DNA from: an uncultured SAR116 cluster alpha proteobacterium
GTDB lineage: Bacteria > Pseudomonadota > Alphaproteobacteria > Puniceispirillales > Marisalimonadaceae
Direction: 5' to 3'
DNA length: 64,000 nucleotides
Assembly: GCA_902593735.1 (NCBI GenBank)
Contig: CACJJL010000003.1
Span: forward strand, 1 to 64,000
Part shown: in pieces, positions 39,841-49,783 of the stretch
Position numbering within the stretch: the first letter of the stretch is position 1
Layout: each line of letters starts with the position of its first letter
Position numbers and translations under genes: made by a program
Notes under the pieces: model-generated
The model's input: the letters and a program-made list of their open reading frames with translations, nothing else
What the model was told of the DNA's origin: nothing
Databases searched by the model: none

Positions 39841-41103
39841 ATGAATATTTTAGTAGTGGGTGGAGGTGGTAGAGAACATGCTATTGCTACAACTTTATCA
39901 AAATCACCTTTAACAACAAGACTGATTGTAGCTCCTGGAAATCCTGGTATTGAAGAATTTGCTGAATGTTACCCGATAGCTACTGACGATATACCTGGAC
40001 AATGCAAGTTAGCAAGGGATATTAAAGCAGATTTTGTTTTTATTGGTCCCGAAATACCGTTAGTCCGAGGATTAAAAGATGAATTATTAAAATTAGGAAT
40101 TAGTGCGTTTGGGCCTTCAAAAAAAGCAGCTCAATTAGAGGGTTCAAAAATTTTTTCTAGAAATTTTTGTAAAAGACATAATATTCCGCAACCAGTATTT
40201 AAATATTGTACCGATATAGAGACTGCAAAAAAACAAATCGAGCTTTTGGATGGATATTGCGTTGTAAAAGCAGATGGCCTTGCAGCTGGAAAAGGAGTTA
40301 TTGTATGTAATACAATAGATCAAGCAATAATTGCATCAAGAGATATGTTAGAAAAAAATAAATTTGGTGATGCAGGAAAGTCAATTCTAATAGAAGAACG
40401 AATAAATGGCATTGAAGCAAGTGTTTTTGCGGTTTCGGATGGCAATGATGCGGTTTTGATTGGAACAGCCCAAGATCACAAAAGAGCCTATGACAACGAT
40501 GAGGGACCAAATACTGGAGGCATGGGTGCTATTTCTCCTGCTCCTGCTTTAGATCAAAATTTAAATAAAGAAATATTTAATAATATTATTAAGCCAACAA
40601 TTAATGGTATGAAATTAGAAGGACACCCTTATGAAGGAATTTTATATGCAGGAGTAATGATAACGGACAAAGGACCCAAAGTAATTGAATTTAATTGCAG
40701 ATTTGGAGATCCTGAAACTCAAGTTGTGCTACCGCGTTTGAATACAGATCTTGTAAGTATTGTTCAAAAAACAATTGAAAAAAATCTTAACGGTTTCACT
40801 ATTGATTTCATTCCCCAAAATGCAATTACTGTTGTGATAGCCAGTAAAGGATACCCTGGTGAATTTAAAAGAGGAGTTTTATTGCCATCACTTAAAAATT
40901 TTAAAAATAAAAACAAAATATCTGTGTTCCATTCTGGAACCTCCAAAGATAAAAATGGAAACATTGTATCAGATGGTGGAAGAGTTTTATCAATAACATC
41001 AGTTGGAACAAATGTTCATGATTGTAGGCAAAAAGCATATGGTATTGTAGAAGCTATAAACTGGAAGCAAGGCTTTTACAGAAAAGATATTGGTAAGCTT
41101 TAA
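39841..41103 (+). CDS. purD: Phosphoribosylamine-glycine ligase (GARS)
   Basis: A 420-residue ATP-grasp ligase making glycinamide ribonucleotide in purine synthesis. I choose the ATG at 39841 because it gives MNILVVGGGGREHA, the standard N-terminus, and has GGAG at 39826-39829 upstream; an ATG at 39796 would add 15 unrelated residues. ATP-grasp segments seen: GYCVVKADGLAAGKGV, GPNTGGMGA and EFNCRFGDPETQ. It converges on tadA with one base between stop codons. Confidence 0.96.
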   Translation: MNILVVGGGGREHAIATTLSKSPLTTRLIVAPGNPGIEEFAECYPIATDDIPGQCKLARDIKADFVFIGPEIPLVRGLKDELLKLGISAFGPSKKAAQLEGSKIFSRNFCKRHNIPQPVFKYCTDIETAKKQIELLDGYCVVKADGLAAGKGVIVCNTIDQAIIASRDMLEKNKFGDAGKSILIEERINGIEASVFAVSDGNDAVLIGTAQDHKRAYDNDEGPNTGGMGAISPAPALDQNLNKEIFNNIIKPTINGMKLEGHPYEGILYAGVMITDKGPKVIEFNCRFGDPETQVVLPRLNTDLVSIVQKTIEKNLNGFTIDFIPQNAITVVIASKGYPGEFKRGVLLPSLKNFKNKNKISVFHSGTSKDKNGNIVSDGGRVLSITSVGTNVHDCRQKAYGIVEAINWKQGFYRKDIGKL

Positions 41104-41104
41104 A

Positions 41105-41557
41105 CTATCGTATTTCTTTAAAAAACTCTTTCATTAATTCTTCGGACTTATTTGCATAAAATCCTGAATAAACTTCTAATTTGACTTTAGATTTACAATT
41201 AGAAAACAATCTAACTCCATTATCTATAGCCCCACTTTTTTTGTCTTCTGCACCATAATATAAACGTCTTATTCTTGTTTGCTTAATAATACTTGCACAC
41301 ATTATGCAAGGTTCTAATGTTACCCAAATATCATAATTATTTAAATATCTAGCTCCTGTAATTTTAAGAGCTTTTTCTATAACTAATTTTTCTGCGTGGC
41401 TTGTCGAATCATTTCTAGTTTCCACTAAGTTATGTGCCTTAGCTATAACATTACCATTTTTATCTACTATAATTGCACCAACAGGAACTTCTTGTTTTTC
41501 TTTTGCTTTAAGAGCTTCATTTATTGCTAATTCCATATAATCAATTTGATAAACCAA
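41105..41557 (-). CDS. tadA: tRNA-specific adenosine deaminase
   Basis: A 150-residue deaminase making inosine at the tRNA wobble position 34. Zinc site: His and catalytic Glu in HAEKLVIEKA, and the two cysteines of EPCIMCASII. The NDSTSHAE context and the RRLYYGAEDKKSGA segment match TadA rather than CMP deaminases. It is divergent from the pseudouridine synthase gene across 61 bases. Confidence 0.93.
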   Translation of the reverse strand: MVYQIDYMELAINEALKAKEKQEVPVGAIIVDKNGNVIAKAHNLVETRNDSTSHAEKLVIEKALKITGARYLNNYDIWVTLEPCIMCASIIKQTRIRRLYYGAEDKKSGAIDNGVRLFSNCKSKVKLEVYSGFYANKSEELMKEFFKEIR

Positions 41558-41618
41558 ATTTTTTTCCCTTGTTTTTTGTGATGTTGCTAATACTTATTAA
41601 AACCTATAATACAGAACT

Positions 41619-42434
41619 ATGAAAAATACTTACAAAAAAATTAATCCAAAGACACCTAAAGACATGAAGTCGGAAATTAGGTCACCTAATACAAAGACAA
41701 ATAGAATAGCAAAAGTCATTGCAAGATCAGGCTTATGTTCAAGGAGAGAAGCTGAACGTTTAATTACAAACGGCAATGTAAAAGTCAACAAAAAAATATT
41801 ATTAGATTGTGGTTTCAGTGTAACTTCACAAGATCAAATTGAAATTAATAATCAGCCTTTACCAAAAAAAGTTTCAACTAAGTTGTGGCTTTACAATAAG
41901 CAAAAAGGATATTTAGTAACAAATAATGATCCAAGGGGAAGACCTACAATTTTTGATCAATTAAAAGAAAAATTAAATACTAGATTTATTTCTGTTGGTC
42001 GTTTAGATATGAATTCAGAAGGTTTGTTATTGCTCACTAATGACGGTGATTTAGCAAGAAAACTTGAATTACCATCGACTGGCTGGCTTCGAAGGTACAG
42101 AGTTAGAGTACATGGTTATGTAATTAAAAAAGATCTAGAATTGCTTAAGAATGGTATCACTGTAGATGGTATTAGATATAGTAAAATAGATGCTAATCTA
42201 GACAAACAACAAGGCAGTAATGCTTGGCTTACGTTGGGTATGAGAGAAGGAAAAAATAGAGAAGTTAGAAGAGTTATGAGCCATCTTGGATATAATGTTA
42301 ATCGTTTAATTAGAGTATCCTTTGGGCCATTTCAAATTAAAAATATAGCTCCTGGAGAGATAGAAGAAGTAAAAAACAAAATCCTTAAAGATCAATTAGA
42401 GTTCTCTAAACCGATGAATAAAAATAGAAAATAG
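41619..42434 (+). CDS. rluB: Ribosomal large-subunit pseudouridine synthase (RluB/RsuA family)
   Basis: A 271-residue pseudouridine synthase. The S4 RNA-binding domain is at about residues 29-75 (RIAKVIARSGLCSRREAERLI), and the catalytic aspartate is in GRLDMNSEGLLLLTNDG; further segments are GMREGKNREVRRV and RLIRVSFGPF. RluB modifies 23S U2605, but RsuA or RluE-like targets cannot be excluded. It precedes rsmD by 23 bases, so rRNA modification genes are grouped. Confidence 0.9.
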   Translation: MKNTYKKINPKTPKDMKSEIRSPNTKTNRIAKVIARSGLCSRREAERLITNGNVKVNKKILLDCGFSVTSQDQIEINNQPLPKKVSTKLWLYNKQKGYLVTNNDPRGRPTIFDQLKEKLNTRFISVGRLDMNSEGLLLLTNDGDLARKLELPSTGWLRRYRVRVHGYVIKKDLELLKNGITVDGIRYSKIDANLDKQQGSNAWLTLGMREGKNREVRRVMSHLGYNVNRLIRVSFGPFQIKNIAPGEIEEVKNKILKDQLEFSKPMNKNRK

Positions 42435-42457
42435 TTTTAAAAAATTAAGATTATATT

Positions 42458-43039
42458 ATGAGAATAATAGGTGGCAAATACAAAGGTTTAAAGCTTCTAC
42501 CGCCAGTCGGTAATAAAATCAGACCAACATCTGATAGATTTAAAGAATCCCTTTTTTCAATCATAACCTCAAATAAATATAACATAAATATTAGTAATTC
42601 AAATGTTATAGATATTTGTAGTGGTATAGGATCGTTAGGCATTGAAGCCTTGTCTAGGGGTGCTGCATCAGTTTATTTTATCGATAAAGATTATAAATCA
42701 ATAGAAGTTATTTATAAAAATTTATCTAAATTAAATATTAATAATCAAACTGAAAATAATGTTGAAGTAATAAGAGATGATGCATTAAAGGCACTTAAAA
42801 ACATAAAAAAATTATTTCAAATTGTTTTAATAGACCCTCCATACAGCTCAAATATTACTGAAATGTGCCTGGTTAAATTAAAAAAATTTAAATTAATAAA
42901 TAAGAATAGTTATGTTTTTGCTGAAAGTAGTAAATTAGAGAACATTAATTGTGCTGGTTATCAAATTTTGGATATAAAAATTTATGGAAATTCTAAGTTA
43001 ACAATATTGAACACATCTAATTCAAATTCTATTGAATAA
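42458..43039 (+). CDS. rsmD: 16S rRNA (guanine966-N2)-methyltransferase
   Basis: A 193-residue methyltransferase. It begins MRIIGGKYKGLKL and has IRPTSDRFKESLF, both RsmD hallmarks; the SAM loop DICSGIGSLGIEALSRGA (52-69) and the catalytic LIDPPYSS (DPPY at 126-129). Its last 18 bases overlap the 3' end of the convergent mutL gene, an unusual tail-to-tail overlap showing how compact the region is. Confidence 0.95.
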   Translation: MRIIGGKYKGLKLLPPVGNKIRPTSDRFKESLFSIITSNKYNINISNSNVIDICSGIGSLGIEALSRGAASVYFIDKDYKSIEVIYKNLSKLNINNQTENNVEVIRDDALKALKNIKKLFQIVLIDPPYSSNITEMCLVKLKKFKLINKNSYVFAESSKLENINCAGYQILDIKIYGNSKLTILNTSNSNSIE

Positions 43040-44818
43040 TTTTTCAATATCTTTAAGTGAAAGACTAATAGATGTTGGCCTTCCGTGATTACACTGTCCA
43101 GAATTTGGTGTTTTTTCCATTTCTCTTAGTAATTGGTTCATTTCAGTTTCATTTAGATTACGTCCAGATCTAATTGATCTGTGGCATGCAATATTACCTA
43201 ATATAAGATCAATTTTAGCGAGATAAGATTTTGGAAGTCCTGTTTCTGATAAATCATCAGCTAGATCAATAATAATTTGCTTTATATCAGCATCCCCTAG
43301 TAAAGCAGGAACTTCTCTTATAACTAATGCACTTACACCAAAAAGTTCTATTACAAAGCCTATTTCTGATAATAAATCAATATTTTCTTTTATTATTTCT
43401 AATGGAATAGGTTCAAGATTAATGACTTCTGGTAGTAACAAAATTTGTCTTTCAATTGATTTATTCTTTCTTGCTAGTTTCATTTTTTCTAATATTAACC
43501 TCTCATGTGCTGCATGTTGGTCAATTATTACGATTCCACTAGAATTACGAGATATAATATAATTTTTATTAAATTGTGCTAAAGCAACACCCAAAGGAAA
43601 GTCTTCATTTGTATTATTTTGAGTTTTTTTGTTTTCAAAAATTTCTTGTGTTACAGAATTTATTGAAGGTTTGATATCATCATTATTAAAAAATGAATGC
43701 TTTATACCAAAATTTTTATTATCCCTATTTAAATAACTAAGATCAGATCCTGGGTTTTGAGAAAATCTAATAATAGCTTCCTTAGAGATTTCACTAGATG
43801 TTTGAAAATAATTCTCACTTAATCCTCTAGTAATCGAACCTACTAATAACTTCCTTATTAACGCATTATTTTGAAATCTAACTTCTGTTTTTCCAGGATG
43901 AACATTAACATCAATAAAATCAGATGGAACGTCAATAAATAAACAAAAAACAGGGAATCTTCCTTTTGGAAGAGTATCCCTATAGGCTGCTCTTATTGCT
44001 CCGGACAAATTTCTATCCTGAATAGATCTTCCATTTATGAACAAATATTGTTGATTGTAATTTGCTTTATTTAATGTTGGTAAACCAATAAAACCATATA
44101 TTTTTACAAATTGTTTATCAGTTATTTCCTTTAAATTTTCTATTTTTATAGCTTCGTCAGCAAAATTTGATCCTATTAAATTTCTAATTCTGTTTAAATA
44201 AAAATCACTAGATTTATTTTCAGGTTTTATGTTTAATAATTCTCGCCCATCAGCTTTAAAATTGAATCCAACAATTGGATTAACCATTGCCATTTTTAAG
44301 ATAACCTGATGACAATAACCTTTTTCTACATGTGAAGATTTTAGAAATTTTAATCTTGCTGGAGTTGCAAAAAATAGTTTTTTTACAGATACGATAGTTC
44401 CTGTTTCTCTTGCTGAAGGATAAACTTCATTAAAACTTCCAGCTAAAACATCCAACGACCAAGCTTGTTTGGAATCAATATGTTTCGATTGTAAATTTAA
44501 CTCACTAACTGCAGCGATTGAAGGAAGAGCTTCTCCCCTAAATCCTAAATATTTTATTTTATCAAGAGAATTTTCAGGCAATTTTGAAGTTGCATGTCTT
44601 TCAATCGCTAAAGGAATATGATCTCTTCTAATTCCAATGCCATTATCTGCAACTGAAATAAAATTTTTTCCACCATTGTCTATTATAATATCTATTTGAG
44701 TAGCATTTGCATCTAAAGAATTTTCTATTAATTCTTTTAATGCAGATGAAGGTCTTTCTACAACTTCACCAGCTGCTATTTGATTAATTAAATTTTGAGT
44801 AAGTCTTCTTATCTCCAT
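43022..44818 (-). CDS. mutL: DNA mismatch repair protein MutL (with endonuclease motif)
   Basis: A 598-residue MutL. The N-terminal GHKL ATPase has ENSLDANATQIDI, VADNGIGI and FRGEALPSIAAV. The C-terminal domain carries DQHAAHERLILE, fitting the endonuclease motif DQHA(x)2E(x)4E, plus ACHRSIRSG and CNHGRPTSI. MutL of this type nicks DNA itself, as expected in organisms without MutH. It lies 14 bases downstream of the lipoprotein gene. Confidence 0.95.
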   Translation of the reverse strand: MEIRRLTQNLINQIAAGEVVERPSSALKELIENSLDANATQIDIIIDNGGKNFISVADNGIGIRRDHIPLAIERHATSKLPENSLDKIKYLGFRGEALPSIAAVSELNLQSKHIDSKQAWSLDVLAGSFNEVYPSARETGTIVSVKKLFFATPARLKFLKSSHVEKGYCHQVILKMAMVNPIVGFNFKADGRELLNIKPENKSSDFYLNRIRNLIGSNFADEAIKIENLKEITDKQFVKIYGFIGLPTLNKANYNQQYLFINGRSIQDRNLSGAIRAAYRDTLPKGRFPVFCLFIDVPSDFIDVNVHPGKTEVRFQNNALIRKLLVGSITRGLSENYFQTSSEISKEAIIRFSQNPGSDLSYLNRDNKNFGIKHSFFNNDDIKPSINSVTQEIFENKKTQNNTNEDFPLGVALAQFNKNYIISRNSSGIVIIDQHAAHERLILEKMKLARKNKSIERQILLLPEVINLEPIPLEIIKENIDLLSEIGFVIELFGVSALVIREVPALLGDADIKQIIIDLADDLSETGLPKSYLAKIDLILGNIACHRSIRSGRNLNETEMNQLLREMEKTPNSGQCNHGRPTSISLSLKDIEKLFNRI

Positions 44819-44832
44819 ATGTGGTTACCTTA

Positions 44833-45354
44833 TCACTTAATTAATATAGGCTTCCCAGAGTTAATATTAATACCTGGTGACGGAGTTGAATTTATTTTTT
44901 TATTTAAAGATTTGCTTTGTCTTATCCTTATTTCTTCTTTTTTTGTGTCAATAGCTACACCTGATTTAGGTACGTTTCCAAATAATATATCAATTCCTCT
45001 TCGTTCACTCAAAGAAATTCCTAAAGTTTCCTCATCAACTATTTTTCTAATATCTGCAGAAATATTTTTGGGATTAAAAATTTCAACAAAACTATTAACT
45101 TCATTATTATTATTAATTTGTATTTCTTCACTTAAATTAAAATTATCATTATTCTCTTTTTTATTTGCATTTAAAAGAGCATTAGGATCAATTTTATATC
45201 CTGGAGGAATTATGAGCGATGGTGTTGAGGCTACGGAAAACTCGTCAGGTATAACTTTTTCTTTACCAACAGCTTTTCTAAAATCTGAACAACTAGTTAA
45301 TAGAGAAATTAAAGGGGTTAAAAAAACAAATATTTTGAAGAGTTTATTTTTCAT
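44833..45354 (-). CDS. DUF3035 lipoprotein (BamF-like)
   Basis: From the ATG at 45354 this is a 173-residue protein with signal peptide and lipobox LLTSC; a further ATG-initiated extension to 45405 lies inside lspA and would hide the signal, so it is rejected. The segment VIPDEFSVASTPSLIIPPGYKIDP is typical of DUF3035, a family linked to BamF of the alphaproteobacterial outer-membrane protein assembly machine. The gene overlaps lspA by 11 bases; mature lipoprotein processing by LspA is therefore encoded next door. Confidence 0.85.
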   Translation of the reverse strand: MKNKLFKIFVFLTPLISLLTSCSDFRKAVGKEKVIPDEFSVASTPSLIIPPGYKIDPNALLNANKKENNDNFNLSEEIQINNNNEVNSFVEIFNPKNISADIRKIVDEETLGISLSERRGIDILFGNVPKSGVAIDTKKEEIRIRQSKSLNKKINSTPSPGININSGKPILIK

Positions 45355-45829
45355 AATATTTTCTTTCATTAGTAAAAAATTGATTAAAAAGAAATAAAAA
45401 TGCACCTATAAAAATTATTGTATCAGCAAGATTAAATACTGGCCAGTGCAAATCTCGAACATAAAAATCTATAAAGTCAACAACCTTCCCATAAATCACC
45501 CGATCAATCGCATTTCCAATTGCACCACTTGCTATAAGAACAAATCCCAAAGATGAATATCTTGGCATTTTCAAAGATGAAACAAATAACCATATACCAA
45601 CCGTAACTGAGAAAATTGTGAAACCATACCTACCTAATTCACCTAAATTTTGGAAAAAACCAAATGAAATACCACTATTCCAAACAGGAGTTAATGATAA
45701 AAAAGTTGTTAATTTAATTGACTGATATTTAAAAAAGAGATTCTCAATTGCCCATAATTTTGAAAGATAATCAAGAAATATAAACAGAATTAAAATTAAA
45801 AGATTTAAGATACCTAAGTTTTGTTTCAT
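45344..45829 (-). CDS. lspA: Lipoprotein signal peptidase
   Basis: A 161-residue signal peptidase II with four membrane helices and the two catalytic aspartates in GNAIDRVIYG and FNLADTIIF. It cleaves before the lipid-modified cysteine of prolipoproteins, such as those encoded at 3785-4213, 44833-45354 and 57802-58962. Its ATG is directly beside the ileS stop codon, and it overlaps the next gene. Confidence 0.96.
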   Translation of the reverse strand: MKQNLGILNLLILILFIFLDYLSKLWAIENLFFKYQSIKLTTFLSLTPVWNSGISFGFFQNLGELGRYGFTIFSVTVGIWLFVSSLKMPRYSSLGFVLIASGAIGNAIDRVIYGKVVDFIDFYVRDLHWPVFNLADTIIFIGAFLFLFNQFFTNERKYYEK

Positions 45830-48601
45830 TTAATTGAATTTAAGTATGCTAGTGCATCGATTGCAAAGTTCATTGTCGTCTTTTACATCTGGAACGACTT
45901 TCCAACATCTCAAACATTTGCCTCCAGTTGCTAACTCTACTGTCACCTTAATATTTGTTAGTGTTTGATTTTTATTCAATTTCATTTCCACATCAGAGCA
46001 TATAAATAATTCTGGAAGATTTACATCTTGAAGTACACTAAAAGAGGCTTCATTTGCCTCAATTAAAACCTTAGCCTGAAGACTAGAACCTAACATTCCA
46101 CCTTTTCTTTTCTCTTCTATAGATGTTGTCACAACTGATCTTAACTCTCTAATATCAGACCACTTCTTACCAAGGTCATCATTCTTCCAATTTTTGTCAC
46201 CTTTGAAGTAAGTTTGTAAATGAACAGAGTTCTCACTATCTTTATATCTACTTTGCCATGCCTCCTCAGCGGTAAAACAAATAATGGGTGCTAACCATGT
46301 AGTCAATGATTTGAATAAAATATCCATTACTGTTCTGCATGATTTTCTTGCAACACTACTTTGATCTTCGCAGTACAATGTATCTTTCCTGATATCAAAA
46401 TAAAAAGCTGATAAATCAATAGTACAGAAATTATGAACATCTAAGTAAATATCATGAAGATTAAACTTTTCTGTGTTCTCATGTATTTTTTCACTTAATT
46501 CAGATACTCTATGCAGTACCCATTTTTCCAATTCGGGCATTTCAGTAAAATTTATTTTTTCTCTTTCATCAAATTCGTATAATGCACCTAGCAGATATCT
46601 TAAAGTGTTTCTAAGTCTTCTATAATGATCAGAGTGTCTTATTAAAATTTCTTTTCCAATTCTAAGATCATCATAGTAATCTGAGCCAACCACCCATAAA
46701 CGAAGGATATCAGCGCCAAACTCATTAATTACTTTTTGTGGTGCAGTAATATTGCCAAGAGATTTTGACATCTTCCTTCCCTGTTGGTCTAAGACAAATC
46801 CATGAGTTAAAACAGCATCATATGGAGCACGACCTCTTGTGCCACAGCTTTCTAGTAAAGAAGAGTGAAACCATCCCCTATGTTGATCTGTTCCTTCAAG
46901 ATATAATGAGGCTGGCCAAAATAAATCATCCCTCTCCTCTAAAACAAATGAATGAGTAGAACCAGAATCAAACCAAACATCTGCTATATCTGTTACTGCC
47001 TCATAATCATCTGGATTATATTTTGATCCCAGAAAATAAGAAGAGGGCTTTTCAAACCAAGCGTCTGCTCCATCTGTCTTAAAGGCATCTACAATTCTGT
47101 CTATAACCTCTTGATCTCGAAGTGGCTCTTGAGTTTTTTTATCTACGAAAATTGCAAGAGGAACACCCCAAGCTCTTTGCCTAGATATACACCAGTCAGG
47201 CCTGTCTTCTATCATTTTTGTTAAACGGTTTTGACCCTGAGGAGGATAAAAAGATGTTTTTGACAGAGCTTTAAGAGAAGTATCCCTTAAATTATTGGAT
47301 GTCATTGAAATAAACCATTGAGGAGTTGTTCTAAAAACAAGTGGGGCCTTTGATCGCCAACTATGTGGATATGAGTGATTTAATTTTCCTCTTCCAATTA
47401 AGGCATTATGTTCAGACATAATATCAGCAATTACTTCATTATCCTTTAAAACACGAAGCCCTCCTAATAAAGGTAAATCATTATTTAAAATTCCATTATC
47501 TGATACAGTCTCAGGTATTTGCAAATTATTTTTTCTTCCAAGTTCAAAATCATCTGCACCATGACCAGGAGCAATATGAACAAAACCAGTACCTTGATCA
47601 ATTGTAACAAAATCAGCTTCTAAAAGAAAAACCTCGTGTTCATAACCATTTCTATTTAGTGGATGTGCTAAAACTGTTCCTTCAAAATCACTGCCTTTAA
47701 GAGTTTTAATAGAATTAAAATTTAAGACTGAAATTTCTTTTATTACGTCTTTGACCAATTCCTTAGCTATAATAATTTTATCACCAATTTTTGCTAAAGA
47801 ATTTTCACTAACACTAGTAATTTCTATTAGTGAATACTCAATATCCTTTCCATATGCTACAGCTCTATTACCTGGTATAGTCCATGGAGTAGTCGTCCAA
47901 ATTATAATGTCGAAGTTACTTATTATATCCAATGCTGTTTTTATAACTGGAAATTTTGCATAAATAGTAGTGCTTATGTGATCATGATATTCAATTTCAG
48001 CTTCTGCTAAAGCTGTTTTTTCAACTGGAGACCACATTACAGGCTTAATTCCTCTGTATAAACTACCATTCATAAGAAATTTTCCTATTTCAGACATTAT
48101 AATTGCCTCAGATTTAAAGTTCATAGTTGAATACGGGTCTTCCCAATCACCATATACACCAAGTCTTTGAAACTCTTCAGATTGAACATCCATCCATTTT
48201 GCAGCAAAATCTCTACATTCTTTTCTAAATTCTACAATAGGAACATCATCTTTATTTTTTTTCTTTTTTCTATAATTTTCTTCTATTTTCCATTCAATTG
48301 GTAATCCATGACAATCCCATCCGGGAACATAGTTTGCATTTTTACCAAGCATGGATTGTGAACGATTAATTACATCCTTAATTATTTTATTTAGAGCATG
48401 ACCAATATGTAAATTTCCGTTAGCATATGGTGGACCATCATGAAGTATAAAAGGCTGAGAATTTTTTCTTTGCTCTCTTAATTTTTTAAATAATTTAGTT
48501 TCTTCCCACAATTTCAATATTTGTGGCTCTTTTTTGGGAAGTCCAGCTCTCATTGAAAAATCAGTTTTAGGTAAATTAACGGTATCTTTATAATCAGTCA
48601 T
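45830..48601 (-). CDS. ileS: Isoleucine-tRNA ligase
   Basis: A 923-residue class I synthetase. The HIGH motif is HIGHALNK, the KMSKS motif is KMSKSLGNI, the editing domain contains WTTTPWTIPGNRA and GTGFVHIAPGHGADDF, and the zinc-binding C-terminus has CLRCWKV and CNRCTSI. It charges tRNA-Ile. Length is normal. It follows ribF by 39 bases; ileS-lspA are back to back without any gap. Confidence 0.98.
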   Translation of the reverse strand: MTDYKDTVNLPKTDFSMRAGLPKKEPQILKLWEETKLFKKLREQRKNSQPFILHDGPPYANGNLHIGHALNKIIKDVINRSQSMLGKNANYVPGWDCHGLPIEWKIEENYRKKKKNKDDVPIVEFRKECRDFAAKWMDVQSEEFQRLGVYGDWEDPYSTMNFKSEAIIMSEIGKFLMNGSLYRGIKPVMWSPVEKTALAEAEIEYHDHISTTIYAKFPVIKTALDIISNFDIIIWTTTPWTIPGNRAVAYGKDIEYSLIEITSVSENSLAKIGDKIIIAKELVKDVIKEISVLNFNSIKTLKGSDFEGTVLAHPLNRNGYEHEVFLLEADFVTIDQGTGFVHIAPGHGADDFELGRKNNLQIPETVSDNGILNNDLPLLGGLRVLKDNEVIADIMSEHNALIGRGKLNHSYPHSWRSKAPLVFRTTPQWFISMTSNNLRDTSLKALSKTSFYPPQGQNRLTKMIEDRPDWCISRQRAWGVPLAIFVDKKTQEPLRDQEVIDRIVDAFKTDGADAWFEKPSSYFLGSKYNPDDYEAVTDIADVWFDSGSTHSFVLEERDDLFWPASLYLEGTDQHRGWFHSSLLESCGTRGRAPYDAVLTHGFVLDQQGRKMSKSLGNITAPQKVINEFGADILRLWVVGSDYYDDLRIGKEILIRHSDHYRRLRNTLRYLLGALYEFDEREKINFTEMPELEKWVLHRVSELSEKIHENTEKFNLHDIYLDVHNFCTIDLSAFYFDIRKDTLYCEDQSSVARKSCRTVMDILFKSLTTWLAPIICFTAEEAWQSRYKDSENSVHLQTYFKGDKNWKNDDLGKKWSDIRELRSVVTTSIEEKRKGGMLGSSLQAKVLIEANEASFSVLQDVNLPELFICSDVEMKLNKNQTLTNIKVTVELATGGKCLRCWKVVPDVKDDNELCNRCTSILKFN

Positions 48602-48640
48602 TAAATCGTCTCTATATAAATCAAATTATTAATTCTTATT

Positions 48641-49627
48641 TCATAATTCATGAAATTTATATGCTTTTTTTGTATCAACCTCGATTTGCTTTTGAAGTTC
48701 AGATAAAGAATTGAATTTTTTTTCGGGTCTTAAAAATTCAATGAGTTCAACATTTATTCTTTTTCCATATAAGTTCGTATCAAAATTATCTTCTTTAAAG
48801 TCAATTATATGAGTTTCTAGATTTATGGTTTCGCCTGAAACCGTAGGTCTTGTACCTATATTTGAAATAGATGGCAACCAATCATTACATATTTTAGAGT
48901 TTTTACTACCAATTATTTTTAATCTAGAGACATAAACCCCTAATGGTGGTTTTAAAAACTTTTTTAAACTTAAATTTGCAGTTGGAAAACCAATTTCTCT
49001 TCCTTGTTGTTTTCCTCTTTCCACTGTACCAGTAATACACCAATTTCTACCAAGCATATTATTTGCAAGATTTAGTTGTCCTTTTTGAATCAACATTCTT
49101 ATTTTTTGAGAGCTGATTGTCTCAGAAACCTTTTCATTTACAGAATTTGTTTTTTTTAAGTCTATAGATACAAGTTGTAACCCTAAAGTGTTGGCAAAAC
49201 TTTTTGTATTTTCAATACTACCTTCTCTATTTTTCCCAAATTTAAAATTTGAGCCTGCAAACATTTTTACAATGTTAAAATTTTCTTTTAATATTTGTGA
49301 CAAAAAATCTTCAGGATTACAATTTTTCAACTGTTCATTAAATTTAATGATTATTAAAAAATTAACACCAAATTTACTTAATAATTTTTCCTTTTCTTCG
49401 TTATCTAATAACTTAAAAGAAGGATTTTTAGAATTAAAAAAATCTCTTGGATGGGGATCAAATGTTACAACACCAAAAGCTAGGTTGCTTTCTTGTGCTT
49501 GCAATTTACATTCATTTATAAGTTTAACATGGCCTTGATGAATACCATCAAAATTTCCAATGGCGACAGCTAATTGATCTTCAACAAAAGGTTTATTGTC
49601 ACCAATTTTCCATTTAATAATCTTCAT
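48641..49627 (-). CDS. ribF: Bifunctional riboflavin kinase / FAD synthetase
   Basis: A 328-residue protein: N-terminal FAD synthetase with AIGNFDGIHQGHVKL and VTFDPHPRDFF, and C-terminal flavokinase with GREIGFPTANLSL and the catalytic NLETHIIDF segment. It makes FMN and FAD. It heads the ribF-ileS-lspA-BamF-like-mutL run and is divergent from the MscS gene across 156 bases. Confidence 0.96.
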   Translation of the reverse strand: MKIIKWKIGDNKPFVEDQLAVAIGNFDGIHQGHVKLINECKLQAQESNLAFGVVTFDPHPRDFFNSKNPSFKLLDNEEKEKLLSKFGVNFLIIIKFNEQLKNCNPEDFLSQILKENFNIVKMFAGSNFKFGKNREGSIENTKSFANTLGLQLVSIDLKKTNSVNEKVSETISSQKIRMLIQKGQLNLANNMLGRNWCITGTVERGKQQGREIGFPTANLSLKKFLKPPLGVYVSRLKIIGSKNSKICNDWLPSISNIGTRPTVSGETINLETHIIDFKEDNFDTNLYGKRINVELIEFLRPEKKFNSLSELQKQIEVDTKKAYKFHEL

Positions 49628-49783
49628 AGGAATGTTATAACCATATTAAGTTTTTAAACTCAAGCTGATATATTAATAATTTAATACTATTCGTAGTTAA
49701 TTTTGTTATACAAAGCTTTATTATATGAAATAGTATTTAATAGAAATGAAGCTTTTAATAAAGTTAATGGAGGTTATTTTTTA

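Noticed and set aside
44795-45397. 200-codon open frame on + opposite the BamF-like lipoprotein gene
   Set aside because: It lies antisense to a gene with a lipobox and recognisable DUF3035 segment; its translation has no motif and its composition looks like a mirrored frame.
49703-49783. Longer MscS N-terminus from a TTG at 49703
   Set aside because: GGAGG is placed for the ATG at 49784; the extension has no family similarity.
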